Shown in pieces: positions 1 to 8,737 of a stretch of 64,000 bases of DNA. The notes under the pieces were generated by a model. The model had not been told where the DNA came from. It saw only the letters and a program-made list of their open reading frames with translations, and did not search any database. Origin of the DNA: a bacterium. GTDB lineage: Bacteria; Planctomycetota; Planctomycetia; Planctomycetales; Planctomycetaceae. The DNA is taken from NCBI GenBank assembly GCA_016125225.1, contig WGME01000027.1:1-64000 (forward strand). The letters run 5' to 3'. Position 1 is the stretch's first letter, and each line of letters begins with the position of its first letter. The position numbers and the translations under genes are program-made.

Positions 1-55
1 AAGGCTGGATCTTGGACCATTGTGCGTCCGTAAGCAGAACTTCCCTGAGCGCCAT
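1..55 (-). CDS. IS5-type transposase, N-terminal fragment (cut by window edge)
   Basis: Reading the minus strand from the ATG at 55 gives 18 codons ending LLTDAQWSKIQP before the window stops. A 'LTDAQWxxIxP' start is typical of the DUF4096/IS5-family transposase N-terminus that precedes the DDE domain. A good Shine-Dalgarno sequence (AAAGGAG) lies just upstream of the ATG, around positions 60-67. Only the first residues are visible, so completeness and terminal inverted repeats cannot be judged. The family call rests on this short motif alone. Confidence 0.65.
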   Translation of the reverse strand, partial: MALREVLLTDAQWSKIQP

Positions 56-172
56 CGAAAGACTCCTTTCGACTGCTCTCTTAACCGAAAACCAGCCAGG
101 GCGCAAGTTTAATTCATTGAGGTTTTGAAACCGCCTCTAGTCTGTTCAACGCTGATCACAAAAGGAGTTCGC

Positions 173-1123
173 ATGCCTTCCGTCCGAGTTCGCCGTTCCG
201 CCTTCACATTGATTGAATTGCTGGTGGTCATTGCCATCATCGCGATTCTGATTGCCCTCCTCTTGCCTGCTGTGCAACAGGCCCGTGAGGCCGCCAGAAG
301 GACGCAATGCCGGAATAATATGAAGCAACTGGGCATTGCCCTGCACAACTATCACGACACGTTTAATATTATGCCTCCGGGGGCCATCAATCCTGGTGTG
401 CAAACGCAGGCCTCGCTTCCTTACACGTCGAATTGTGCTGTCGAATGCCGCAATGCTCCCTGGTCCTTGATGATCCTTCCTCAGATCGACCAGGCCCCCC
501 TCTATAACCAGATCAATTTTTCATTGCCGATGGGCAAGGCGCAACGGAGCGGGACCGGCCCCTCGACCGACCAGGGCGCGCTCTTCGCGAATACCAATCT
601 GGCGGCCTTTGTCTGCCCCTCGGATGTGCCCTACAATGATCCCATGCAGGTTTCCGGAACGGCTCACTATGCCATCACCAACGGTCGTCGTTCAAGCTAC
701 TGGTTTCCGGCCCTCAACATCATGGAAGATATTGGACCTTACAAGCTGGAAGGCTACACCACCAAGGGGATGTTTGGTGTGAACGGAGCTTGCAAGCTCA
801 GCGAAATTAAGGATGGGACCAGCAACACCATGATGCTGTCTGAAACCCCCTTCCGCAAAAACGCAACCGTGTATGGCCCCTACTGGACGGCATGGAACTA
901 CACCTCAGGTGTAACCTATGGCCAGCAGATCAATTCCCGCGTGGCTTGCGGCGGTGGCACGAACGGCTGCCCCTATGCTTGGGGCGGTGGAAGTGCCCAT
1001 ACCGGAGGCATGCATATTACGAAAGCAGATGGTGCGGTGGCGTTCGTCTCCGAAAACATGGCTTTCACCTTGGTCCGGGCGCTCGTCACGATCTCGGGTG
1101 GCGAAGTCTTGGGCGAATTCTAA
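173..1123 (+). CDS. DUF1559 prepilin-like protein (copy 1)
   Basis: A 316-aa protein of the planctomycete DUF1559 family. Residues 11-35 form a type IV pilin-like N-terminus (FTLIELLVVIAII..., with Glu at +5) followed by AVQQAREAARR. The residue before the processing site is Ala, where Gly is canonical. Near the C-terminus is the H-X9-DG motif (H, then TGGMHITKA, then DG) of prepilin-associated proteins, and GTSNTMML is also present. I chose the ATG at 173 rather than the upstream in-frame ATG at 125 because AAAGGAG sits 7 nt before it. The product is expected to be membrane-anchored and exposed on the envelope after prepilin peptidase processing. The role of the family is unknown. It is a close paralogue of the genes at 1824 and 4220. 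Confidence 0.93.
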   Translation: MPSVRVRRSAFTLIELLVVIAIIAILIALLLPAVQQAREAARRTQCRNNMKQLGIALHNYHDTFNIMPPGAINPGVQTQASLPYTSNCAVECRNAPWSLMILPQIDQAPLYNQINFSLPMGKAQRSGTGPSTDQGALFANTNLAAFVCPSDVPYNDPMQVSGTAHYAITNGRRSSYWFPALNIMEDIGPYKLEGYTTKGMFGVNGACKLSEIKDGTSNTMMLSETPFRKNATVYGPYWTAWNYTSGVTYGQQINSRVACGGGTNGCPYAWGGGSAHTGGMHITKADGAVAFVSENMAFTLVRALVTISGGEVLGEF

Positions 1124-1195
1124 TTTCCAAGCAGCTTAGGGCTGTGACGTCCTAGTCAAGCCTCGCTTCTATTATCGCATATAAGTGCGTGGTCT

Positions 1196-1252
1196 CCGGC
1201 CTGAGGACAGTTCTCGTTCACTAGCGAGCCTCAGGTCGGATCGGCTTTTTTC
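1196..1252 (+). terminator. Rho-independent terminator after DUF1559 copy 1
   Basis: Arms 1196-1206 and 1229-1239 pair over 11 bp with one G-T wobble (CCGGCCTGAGG against CCTCAGGTCGG). A short distance further on is a run of six T residues at 1246-1251. It lies 72 nt after the stop codon. Confidence 0.75.
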
Positions 1253-1715
1253 TGGCTACCAGCCTTTGGTCATCTCAAAAGTGAAAAAGAGAACGGTTGA
1301 GCATAAGTGACTCCCTGCTTTTGCATTCGATCGGTGATTCCTGCTTAATGGTCAAACTTGGACTCGCTCCATCGCTAGTCACCGAATCCGCATCGGAAAC
1401 ATTGAGCTCCTTATGAATTGCGAAGAGAACTTATGCGGGAAGGGCTGATTTCAGCCATCATGAATTGTTTCCGAAATCGTCAGCTCCAAGCGACAGCTAA
1501 CCCTTCGGTGCCGCCCGAATCGCTAGCCCCTTACACACAAGTGCCTGTTTTTGCTGCGGCTAGGTGGCCCCATAGGTGATATCAAACGAGATCAGCATAG
1601 AAAAACCACCTGTTTTCCTTGTGTCGTTGGGCATGCACAAGAAATATTGACAAGTTCTTTGGCAACGGTACATCACTTGCGTTGATGGTTAGTTCGGTAC
1701 TCGGGCAATTGAATG

Positions 1716-1726
1716 CCCCCCCCCCC
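1716..1726. repeat. Poly(C) tract, 11 bp
   Basis: Eleven consecutive C residues in the spacer, ending 97 bp before the ATG of DUF1559 copy 2. A tract of this length can change length by slipped-strand mispairing, but its position upstream of the expected promoter or inside the 5' leader cannot be decided from sequence alone. Confidence 0.85.
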
Positions 1727-1823
1727 ATCTTTTCTGGTACTGATTGCTGGATCAGGCTCTCGGTCTGAGGCTTGACCTTTTATTTCTATTCCAATTCGTA
1801 CAGTTGTCACAAAAGGAGTTCGC

Positions 1824-2783
1824 ATGTCTTCCGTCCGGGTTCGTCGTGCCGCCTTTACTCTGATTGAACTGCTGGTGGTTATCGCCATCATTGCAATTCT
1901 GATCGCCCTACTCTTGCCCGCCGTGCAACAAGCCCGCGAGGCCGCCCGTCGTACGCAGTGCCGGAACCAACTCAAGCAGTTCGCCCTGGCATTGCACAAC
2001 TATCACGACACTCACAGCATCATGCCGCCTGGTGTGATGAATCCCGGAGTGCAGGTTTCCTCGAACCTGCCCTATACCAGCAACTGCACTGTGGAGTGTC
2101 GTAACACTCCCTTCACGCTCATGATCCTGCCGTTCATCGACCAGAGTCCGCTGTACAATCAGATCAATTTCTCGTTACCAATGGGCCGCGCTCAGCGGAG
2201 TGGAACGGGACCCGCAACAGATCAGGGGGCTTTGTTTGCCACCACGAATATCACACTCTTTCAATGCCCCTCCGATGTGCCTTACTCCGATCCCTACAAT
2301 TCGGGCGGAGCTGGACATTACGCTATCACGAATGGCCGTCGCAGCAGCTATTGGTTTCCCGCAATTGATCGCCTGGAAGACCGAAACACCTTCTACGACG
2401 GAGACGGCAGCGCGAATAAGGCAATGTTCGGAATCAATGGGGGGGCTCGTCTGCAGCATCTGAAGGATGGTACCAGCAACACCATGATGTTGACCGAGAC
2501 CCCTTTCAAGAAAAATTACCCGCAATATGGCCCATTCTGGACGGCTTGGAATTATACGTCTGGCGTTGAATACGGGCAGATTATTAACAGTCGCGCAGCG
2601 ACGGTCTGCGGTGGTGCGCCATATACTTGCCCCTATGCCTGGGGAGGTGGTAGCGAGCATGTTGGCGGAATGCATATGGCAAAGGCAGATGGATCAGTCA
2701 CGTTCCTGAGTCAAAACGTTTCAATGACCATTGTTCGTGGCCTGGTTACGATTAAATCTGGAGAGGTTCTCGGAGAATACTAG
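1824..2783 (+). CDS. DUF1559 prepilin-like protein (copy 2)
   Basis: A 319-aa paralogue of the gene at 173. It starts MSSVRVRRAAFTLIELLVV and has the same pilin-like hydrophobic helix (about residues 11-35) and AVQQAREAARR stretch. It also has GTSNTMML and a C-terminal H-X9-DG motif (H, VGGMHMAKA, DG). As in copy 1, Ala precedes the putative cleavage site. The 20 bases up to and including the start codon (TCACAAAAGGAGTTCGCATG) are identical to those of copy 1, which points to a recent duplication that included the translation start region. Function unknown; expected at the cell envelope. Confidence 0.93.
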   Translation: MSSVRVRRAAFTLIELLVVIAIIAILIALLLPAVQQAREAARRTQCRNQLKQFALALHNYHDTHSIMPPGVMNPGVQVSSNLPYTSNCTVECRNTPFTLMILPFIDQSPLYNQINFSLPMGRAQRSGTGPATDQGALFATTNITLFQCPSDVPYSDPYNSGGAGHYAITNGRRSSYWFPAIDRLEDRNTFYDGDGSANKAMFGINGGARLQHLKDGTSNTMMLTETPFKKNYPQYGPFWTAWNYTSGVEYGQIINSRAATVCGGAPYTCPYAWGGGSEHVGGMHMAKADGSVTFLSQNVSMTIVRGLVTIKSGEVLGEY

Positions 2784-3087
2784 AGTTCTTCTGCATTAGG
2801 TTGTTTCAAGGGGGGGCGGCGTGTTGGTGATCTTTCCTCAGGCCGCACCACTTTTCTAATGCCGACGGGTTGATGTATTCGAGGCTGCTTTTCTGCTTGA
2901 TTCTTTCCAGCCTGGCTGTATTGAGATTCGTGATCAATCCTGCCACCTCTATCGTGTGGCCAATCGATATTTCCGCGCGTTGATCCTGAGATGTATTCCT
3001 GGTAGAGGCCTACCGCGGTTGTGCCTTGCCATCGAAACAGATGTCCGTTTCACAAGTCAGCAAAATCAAGGTGAAGTGGGATACTCC
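2784..3087. other. 304-bp spacer
   Basis: Carries no supported gene. It includes a run of seven G residues near 2811-2817 and a weak GC hairpin, too weak to call a terminator. The frame open from 2956 continues into the lipoprotein gene but has no ribosome-binding site or signal sequence before 3088. Confidence 0.5.
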
Positions 3088-3549
3088 ATGAAGTCGTGTC
3101 GTTTCTGTGTTCTGGGCTTTGCGGTCTTTGGAATTGCTTTTTCTGGTTGCGGTGGAGGAGTCAAAACGCCCGAACTTGCTATGGTGACAGGCAAGGTGAC
3201 CATCAACGGAGAGATTCCACCATCGCCATTGGAGGTGGTTTACGAACCTCAGAACCAGGGGGATGCGAGTGTTGCGGGATCGTCCTCAATGGCAGTGACT
3301 GATATCGAAGGCAAATATGAGCTCAAGTATATGGGGCAGAAGCCGGGGGCCGTGCTGGGGGAGCATACTGTCCGCATTCATGCTTTGGCGGGCAACGGTG
3401 AGGATGTCGGCCCTGCTGGCGGTGCTGATGCCGTCGCCATCGATTTGAAAATTCCTCCGCAATACGATTCCGCCAGCACCTTGAAACAACAGGTGACGGC
3501 TGGTAACAACGATCACACAATCGAGCTAACATTGAAGATGAAGAAGTAA
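3088..3549 (+). CDS. Small lipoprotein, transthyretin/carboxypeptidase-regulatory-like
   Basis: A 153-aa exported lipoprotein. It begins MKSCRFCVLGFAVFG and has a lipobox FSGC with Cys21 as the lipidation site, followed by GGG. The mature part reads VTGKVTINGEIPP... with TDIEGKYELKYM, the pattern of small beta-sandwich domains (carboxypeptidase-regulatory or transthyretin-like) common in planctomycete lipoproteins. I chose the ATG at 3088 over the frame's first ATG at 2956 because only 3088 gives a signal peptide. It lies between two DUF1559 genes, and a second lipoprotein of the same type follows the third DUF1559 gene. A role alongside the pseudopilin-like proteins is an inference from this repeated pairing. 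Confidence 0.85.
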   Translation: MKSCRFCVLGFAVFGIAFSGCGGGVKTPELAMVTGKVTINGEIPPSPLEVVYEPQNQGDASVAGSSSMAVTDIEGKYELKYMGQKPGAVLGEHTVRIHALAGNGEDVGPAGGADAVAIDLKIPPQYDSASTLKQQVTAGNNDHTIELTLKMKK

Positions 3550-4219
3550 AGCACACTAGGTAGCGCCGCCAAGTGTGTGCGACCGATCCTTGCGGATGGG
3601 TAAATATTCCGCGTCCCACCCCAATCGCTACGAATGATGGCGAGTTTTGAGAGTCAGGCAGTCCAGATGTGTCTGGCGGGGAAGCCTTCCTCAGTTCATC
3701 ATTCAATGGTGAGTCATTGCAGTGTCGTTGGGATCGGGCAAGGCTCAGGCTTTTGTGCTCTCGCTCGTTTTGACTCAAGCAATCCCGGAATTCTTCGTGG
3801 GGCTGTTGGAAACTGCCACACAGCCCACGAGCCCATGCCATCCGCTCTCAGGATTCATTTTGATACCGGGGGGGGCCTCTCGCAACAAGCCGGGGACCAG
3901 CAGCAGTCAACTAGCAAGAGAGTCTTAGTGTCTGGCCGCCCCACGGTTATTCGCTCGCAGCTTGAAACATCATCCCAGAGTGATTTCCAGCCGACGGCCA
4001 AGCTAGGCAGATTCCCGTTGACCATTCCTTTAAGCCCCAATGGCATCTGTTAGTATGTTCAATGCCCAGGTGTTTCAAGAGGAAACCCTTAACCATCTGT
4101 GGTGCGGATTTGCATCATATTTAAGAGCTTGAATATTTGGATACGGGTATGTACTATCCGTATTCGCGCTTCGGGATTCCCCATTTTCTTTCTTCAGCTC
4201 ATTTCTGAAGGAGCTCCAG
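3550..4219. other. 670-bp spacer before DUF1559 copy 3
   Basis: I see no supported gene. Open frames of up to 172 aa occur on both strands, but none has a ribosome-binding site, signal peptide or family motif. A G8 run lies at 3868-3875. The sequence before the next start (4085-4215) is AT-rich and probably holds the promoter. Confidence 0.5.
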
Positions 4220-5251
4220 ATGGCACACATCTTCTCTGCAGTCGCCCCCGAACGTCAGGGCACACCCTCAGATCAGCGACCAGTTCGCGGGTTTACGCTG
4301 ATCGAATTGCTGGTCGTGATCGCGATCATTGCGATTCTGATCGCGCTACTACTGCCCGCTGTTCAGCAGGCTCGCGAAGCCGCCCGACGGACTCAATGTC
4401 GGAACCAGCTCAAGCAATTGGCACTGGCTCTGCATAACTACCACGACACGTTTAACGTTTTGCCGCCAGGAGCTGTTAACCCTGGAGTGAACACCGTCGC
4501 TGGGCTTCCTTATACAAGTAATTGCGCTGTTGAATGCCGAAACATTCCCTGGTCGCTCCTGATTTTGCCATACATCGATCAATCCCCCCTCTATAATCAG
4601 ATCAATTTCTCGCTACCGATCACCAAAGCACAGCGGAGCGGCACTGGTCCGGCCACCGACCAAGGTGCAGTTTTCGCTTCAGCAATCTCGATCTGGAATT
4701 GTCCAAGTGATGCCGTGTATGCAGATCCGATGAACATTGGTGGTACAGCTCACTATGCGATCACTAATGGCCGTCGTTCGAGCTACTGGTTTCCTGCGAT
4801 TACCGTTATGGAAAGTCTCGGGACGACCTATGCTAATGAAAACAATATCACCACCAAGGCGATGTTTGGCATCAATGGGGCAGCCAGCCTTACAGCAGTT
4901 AAGGATGGCACGAGCAACACCATGATGTTGGCAGAAAGTCCTTATCTAAAACATTCCAACAACTACGGCCCTTTCTGGACCGGCTGGAATTACACAAATG
5001 GTTTGACATGGAAGGCATCGGGGGCTATCAACGGTCACTGGACGACTGCCATTACATGGGGCGGGAATTGTACAAACCGCCCGGAAATCGTCTGCCCAAC
5101 AGCTTGGGGCATGGGTAGTGCACACGTCGGTGGCATGCACTCCGCACTTGCAGATGGATCGGTAAAATTCATCTCGGAGAATATTGATAACGCCACATTG
5201 AAGGCGGCAATCACCATCCGGAATGCGGAGATCCTGCCGCTGGGTGATTGA
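4220..5251 (+). CDS. DUF1559 prepilin-like protein (copy 3)
   Basis: A 343-aa member of the same family. Its N-terminus is longer (MAHIFSAVAPERQGTPSDQRPVRG) before FTLIELLVV, and here the residue before the processing site is the canonical Gly. It shares AVQQAREAARRTQCRNQLKQ, GTSNTMML and the C-terminal H-X9-DG motif (H, VGGMHSALA, DG). It also carries an insert with extra Cys residues (GGNCTNRPEIVCP) not found in the other two. GAAGGAG lies about 10 nt before the ATG. The different leader and insert suggest it diverged earlier than copies 1 and 2 did from each other. Confidence 0.93.
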   Translation: MAHIFSAVAPERQGTPSDQRPVRGFTLIELLVVIAIIAILIALLLPAVQQAREAARRTQCRNQLKQLALALHNYHDTFNVLPPGAVNPGVNTVAGLPYTSNCAVECRNIPWSLLILPYIDQSPLYNQINFSLPITKAQRSGTGPATDQGAVFASAISIWNCPSDAVYADPMNIGGTAHYAITNGRRSSYWFPAITVMESLGTTYANENNITTKAMFGINGAASLTAVKDGTSNTMMLAESPYLKHSNNYGPFWTGWNYTNGLTWKASGAINGHWTTAITWGGNCTNRPEIVCPTAWGMGSAHVGGMHSALADGSVKFISENIDNATLKAAITIRNAEILPLGD

Positions 5252-5292
5252 TGCAGAATGCTTGATGTTCTCTCGTTTTGTTCGTTGCGGCT

Positions 5293-5339
5293 GAGTACTT
5301 GGCTGGGCTATGCAGATCGACGAACCCAGCCAAGTACTC
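5293..5339. repeat. 15-bp perfect inverted repeat between DUF1559 copy 3 and lipoprotein
   Basis: GAGTACTTGGCTGGG at 5293-5307 pairs perfectly with CCCAGCCAAGTACTC at 5325-5339 across a 17-nt loop. No T-run follows, so it is not a textbook terminator. It could be a factor-dependent terminator, an mRNA-stabilising stem or a protein-binding site. Confidence 0.8.
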
Positions 5340-5415
5340 GTTGAAACATCTGGTTCGCGCGTGTTTGCAACGTGTTAAATCGTGCGATTCATTTTCTGGA
5401 TGAAGGAATTCTGGC

Positions 5416-5862
5416 ATGGTCCGGCGGGTCTGTGGTCCGATCTGTGTGGGGCTGATGGTTCTCTTCGGTACCGCTGGCTGTGGAGGCGGTACTGACTTTG
5501 CTCCCAAGCTCGCACCGGTAACCGGCACCATTACTGTCGACGGCAAACCAGCAGAAGGTTTGCTGGTCACGTTCGAACCGCAAATCGACAATTCATCGAG
5601 TTCTAAGGAGAAGTCGATCGTCGGCAAGCCCTCACTCGCGACCACCGACACAACTGGAAAATATGAACTGTCGTATTCCGGCGGAGGAAAAGGGGCCATT
5701 GTTGGCAAACACTTGGTCCGCGTGTCGGCAGTTGAGGCACTTGGGGCTGATGCGCCCCCCGCTAAATTCAAAATTCCCGATCGGTATAACACCTTTTCGG
5801 GATTGATCGAGGAAGTGAAGGACGGACCGAATACCTTCGATATGGACATCAAGACGAAGTAG
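5416..5862 (+). CDS. Small lipoprotein, transthyretin/carboxypeptidase-regulatory-like
   Basis: A 148-aa lipoprotein. The signal peptide MVRRVCGPICVGLMVLFGTAGC has its lipidation Cys at residue 22, followed by GGG. The mature domain starts PVTGTITVDGKPAEGLLVTFEP and contains TDTTGKYELSYSG, the same layout as the lipoprotein at 3088. It follows DUF1559 copy 3 at a distance of 164 bp, across the 15-bp inverted repeat. A small beta-sandwich fold is likely. There is no enzymatic motif and the function is unknown. Confidence 0.87.
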   Translation: MVRRVCGPICVGLMVLFGTAGCGGGTDFAPKLAPVTGTITVDGKPAEGLLVTFEPQIDNSSSSKEKSIVGKPSLATTDTTGKYELSYSGGGKGAIVGKHLVRVSAVEALGADAPPAKFKIPDRYNTFSGLIEEVKDGPNTFDMDIKTK

Positions 5863-5907
5863 ATCTTTCGGCCCGGTGCTGTCCGTGCTGTCTGTCACCG
5901 GGCTTTC

Positions 5908-7257
5908 ATGCTCGTTTTTCGATTTCGGAATGCCGTGCCTGACACTGCTGCATCCGGTGAGTGGCGTTTCGTGAATGCCCTACTGGCAGTGGCAGTCATT
6001 GCGATTCCCTGGGCAGTCTGGTGGTTCTTACCTGCCCTACCAGCGATGGGGCCGGAGCTAGAGGCAATTTCTAACGGCAGCCGTTTTCCTACCTCACCGC
6101 TGGCGTTTGAGAAGCAATCTCTGGATGAACCAACGAATCCTCCACCATGGATCACCAACGTTCAAATCGTCGATCTAAACGAGGATGGTTTAGCCGATAT
6201 CCTGGCCTGTGATGCCCGTTGGAATCAGGTCCTCTGCTATTACCAGGAAGACCGTACGCACTGGCGACGCGAAATCCTGGCCGATAATCTGATTGCCCCG
6301 GCACATGCCACTGTTGTCGATCTCGATGGCGACGGTGACCGCGATGTGATTGTGACTGTTCTGGGCAGCATCTGGCCGAATGATGATGTGATTGGCCGGG
6401 TGGTCTGTCTGGAACGGACGGAGTCCGGGTATCAGCCGAAACTCTTGCTGGACGATGTTCGCCGTGTCGCCGATGTTCAACCCGGTGATTTTGATGGCGA
6501 TGGTGATCTCGATCTGGCGGTCGCCGTGTTCGGTTATGCGCGGGGCGAAATCTTATGGCTGGAACAACACACACCGTTACAGTTTGAACCACATACGTTG
6601 TTGACAGCTCCGGGGACCATCCATGTTCCGGTCGCCGATTACGATGGCGATGGCGACCTGGATATCGCGGCTGTAGTCTCGCAGGACGATGAGGAAGTTT
6701 GGGGCTTCGAGAACGACGGCCGAGGGAAGTTCCAAGCCCGACGATTGTTCGGTTCCTTGAATGATGAACTGGGGAGTGCCGGCTTGGTTCTGTCTGATCT
6801 GGACCGCGATGGCGACCCCGACCTACTCTTGCCTGTGGGAGATAATCTCGAAGACCTCTACAGTTATCCTCAGCCGTATCATGGGTGCCTCTGGCTCGAG
6901 AATCAGGGCGGTTGGACGTTCAAAGAGCAGCGAATTGCATCGCTCGGGGGCACCTATGCTGCAACTGCGGGAGATCTCGATGAAGACACTCATCCAGATG
7001 TTGTGCTAGTCAGCATGTTCAATGACTGGGATCGCCCGGGGCATGCCAGTATTGTCTGGCTGCAGAATAATGGCCAACAGCAATTCCAGACCTGGCAGAT
7101 TGACGACAGTCCAAGGCATCTAGTCACGGCGGCCGTCGGTGACCTCGATGGTGATGGCCGGTTGGATATTATCGCTGGGTCAATGCAGCTGTCGGCACCC
7201 TTCTCTTTGAACAGCGGCATCACAATCTGGTGGAACCGCGGGGAGGGCTCGCCATGA
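5908..7257 (+). CDS. Membrane-anchored FG-GAP/VCBS beta-propeller protein
   Basis: A 449-aa protein with one transmembrane segment (about residues 22-44) and an exported C-terminal part. That part has seven acidic repeats of the calcium-binding DxDxDGxxD kind: DLNEDGLAD, DLDGDGDRD, DFDGDGDLD, DYDGDGDLD, DLDRDGDPD, DLDEDTHPD and DLDGDGRLD. Seven such repeats fit a seven-bladed propeller like integrin alpha-subunit FG-GAP domains. The stop codon overlaps the ATG of the downstream TPR gene (ATGA), so the two are translationally coupled. No strong ribosome-binding site is visible before 5908. Its ligand is unknown; it opens the neighbourhood that continues to 16469. Confidence 0.88.
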   Translation: MLVFRFRNAVPDTAASGEWRFVNALLAVAVIAIPWAVWWFLPALPAMGPELEAISNGSRFPTSPLAFEKQSLDEPTNPPPWITNVQIVDLNEDGLADILACDARWNQVLCYYQEDRTHWRREILADNLIAPAHATVVDLDGDGDRDVIVTVLGSIWPNDDVIGRVVCLERTESGYQPKLLLDDVRRVADVQPGDFDGDGDLDLAVAVFGYARGEILWLEQHTPLQFEPHTLLTAPGTIHVPVADYDGDGDLDIAAVVSQDDEEVWGFENDGRGKFQARRLFGSLNDELGSAGLVLSDLDRDGDPDLLLPVGDNLEDLYSYPQPYHGCLWLENQGGWTFKEQRIASLGGTYAATAGDLDEDTHPDVVLVSMFNDWDRPGHASIVWLQNNGQQQFQTWQIDDSPRHLVTAAVGDLDGDGRLDIIAGSMQLSAPFSLNSGITIWWNRGEGSP

Positions 7258-8603
7258 GTTTCCTGCGGCGCATGCTCTGCCTGGTGGTGGGAATCGAATT
7301 GATCGTCGCGCTCGGCTTTGCGGCCTGGCGAATGACGCGCTCTGCACCTCCAGAACTCCATCTGTCGCGGTTGCCGCCGTTGACCGCAGAGGCACTCCAG
7401 TCATTGCGAGCCCATGTCTGGAATGATCGCGGTGAGACGTGGCAAGAACTGGGGGAAGCCTGCCTGGCGTTCGGTTACTGTGCCGAGGCCGAAGTTTGTT
7501 TGCGTCAGGCGGTCGCGCGGTTGCCCGCACGCTATTCCACGCGTTACATGCATGCCTGCAGCCTGGAGCGACTCAGTCGGTGGGAAGAGGCAAACCAGCA
7601 GTTTCAGTCCGCAATCGCGTTGGGCAGTCGGCAACAGTTGCAGACTTGCCAATCGCAGATCGGCCGGAATTGTCTGCGGCTAGGCGACCTTCCCGGTGCA
7701 GAGGCTGCCTGGGCCGCCTGTCCCGATATGCCGGGAGCTCAAGTCGAACGCGCGCGACTCCTGGCACGGACGGGGCGATCCGAGGCCGCGCTATCGATTC
7801 TGGGGCCCTTGCGCGAAGACTCTGCTCTCGATGTCCGGACCGAGATGGTTGCGGTTCAGGTCTTTCTGGAACTGGGCCGATCTGGGGATGCGATGCAAGC
7901 CGCCGAGCGGGCCGACCGCGCCGTGAGTCACTATCGCATTGCCAATCCACAGGACATCCTGGAACCGATTCGTTCGCGTTATGGCTTAAACGCCATCTTG
8001 GGTCGCGGTGCGGAACTCGATCGAACGAATCAACCCATTGCGACTGCGGCGGTCTTTGAAGAGGTCTTTCAAAGCACGCCGGTTGAGTTTCTGGAGATGG
8101 TCCTTCCGACAGGTGCGCGACTTGATTTGCAGAACCATCATCCGGAAGCGGCCCTGGCCAAGTACGAAATACTGTCGCAGCGAATGGACATACATCCTGA
8201 GGTGCGGCTCGTCTGGGGGGGCGCGCTGGAGGAAGCCGGCCAGTTGGATTTGGCCCTGGAGCAATGGCAGCGGGCGAGCGCTGCCCAGCCGACGGCAATG
8301 CTGCATCAGTTGCTTGCCTCAGGTTTGGGGGCTCAAGGTGATGAGGATGCTGCCCGACAGGAACAGTTCGCGGCCAGACTGCAACAGGCTGTTGACCTGT
8401 ATCGGACCAATCAACTCGCGGTTGCACTCAGCCAACTGAACGAATTGAGCCGCGAATTGCCAGAGGAATCGCGAGTCTTCTTTTATCGTGGGTTGGTGCA
8501 CTCTGCCCTGGGCCAAAGGTCTGCTGCGGATGCGGATTTCCAGCAGTGCCTGAAGATTGATCCGTTGAACGGGAAAGCACGCGAACGTCTCGTTGACGAA
8601 TAG
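7254..8603 (+). CDS. Membrane-anchored TPR protein
   Basis: A 449-aa protein. The ATG at 7254 overlaps the stop of the FG-GAP gene by four bases and is preceded by GGGAGGG, so I prefer it to the in-frame ATG at 7230. Residues 4-24 form a signal anchor. The rest is alpha-helical with degenerate tetratricopeptide repeats rich in Ala, Leu and Arg (for example GEACLAFGYCAEAEVCLRQA, and FYRGLVHSALGQRSAADADF near the end). Such solenoids scaffold protein complexes; a partner relation with the propeller protein is inferred from coupling. No catalytic motif is seen. Confidence 0.85.
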   Translation: MSFLRRMLCLVVGIELIVALGFAAWRMTRSAPPELHLSRLPPLTAEALQSLRAHVWNDRGETWQELGEACLAFGYCAEAEVCLRQAVARLPARYSTRYMHACSLERLSRWEEANQQFQSAIALGSRQQLQTCQSQIGRNCLRLGDLPGAEAAWAACPDMPGAQVERARLLARTGRSEAALSILGPLREDSALDVRTEMVAVQVFLELGRSGDAMQAAERADRAVSHYRIANPQDILEPIRSRYGLNAILGRGAELDRTNQPIATAAVFEEVFQSTPVEFLEMVLPTGARLDLQNHHPEAALAKYEILSQRMDIHPEVRLVWGGALEEAGQLDLALEQWQRASAAQPTAMLHQLLASGLGAQGDEDAARQEQFAARLQQAVDLYRTNQLAVALSQLNELSRELPEESRVFFYRGLVHSALGQRSAADADFQQCLKIDPLNGKARERLVDE

Positions 8604-8737
8604 GGACTGTAAGTTTGTTGAAAGATCGCCCTCCGGGATTTTGTGCTTACGGATAGAATTGTTACGGATCGGGCACCAAAGACGGTTTCCAGTCCAGTCG
8701 CAATCGTTCTTCCCTACCCAAGGCCGTTGATACTTCC

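Larger units (their letters stand above)
1124..1823. other. 700-bp spacer between two DUF1559 genes
   Basis: No convincing gene. It holds a terminator hairpin (1196-1252) and a run of 11 C residues (1716-1726) about 100 bp before the next start codon. It looks more AT-rich than the flanking genes. The only open frames are short, lack family features, or are antisense extensions from the genes. Confidence 0.6.

Noticed and set aside
3323-3841. 172-aa minus-strand frame in the DUF1559 spacer
   Set aside because: Overlaps the lipoprotein gene, has no start signal and low-complexity composition.
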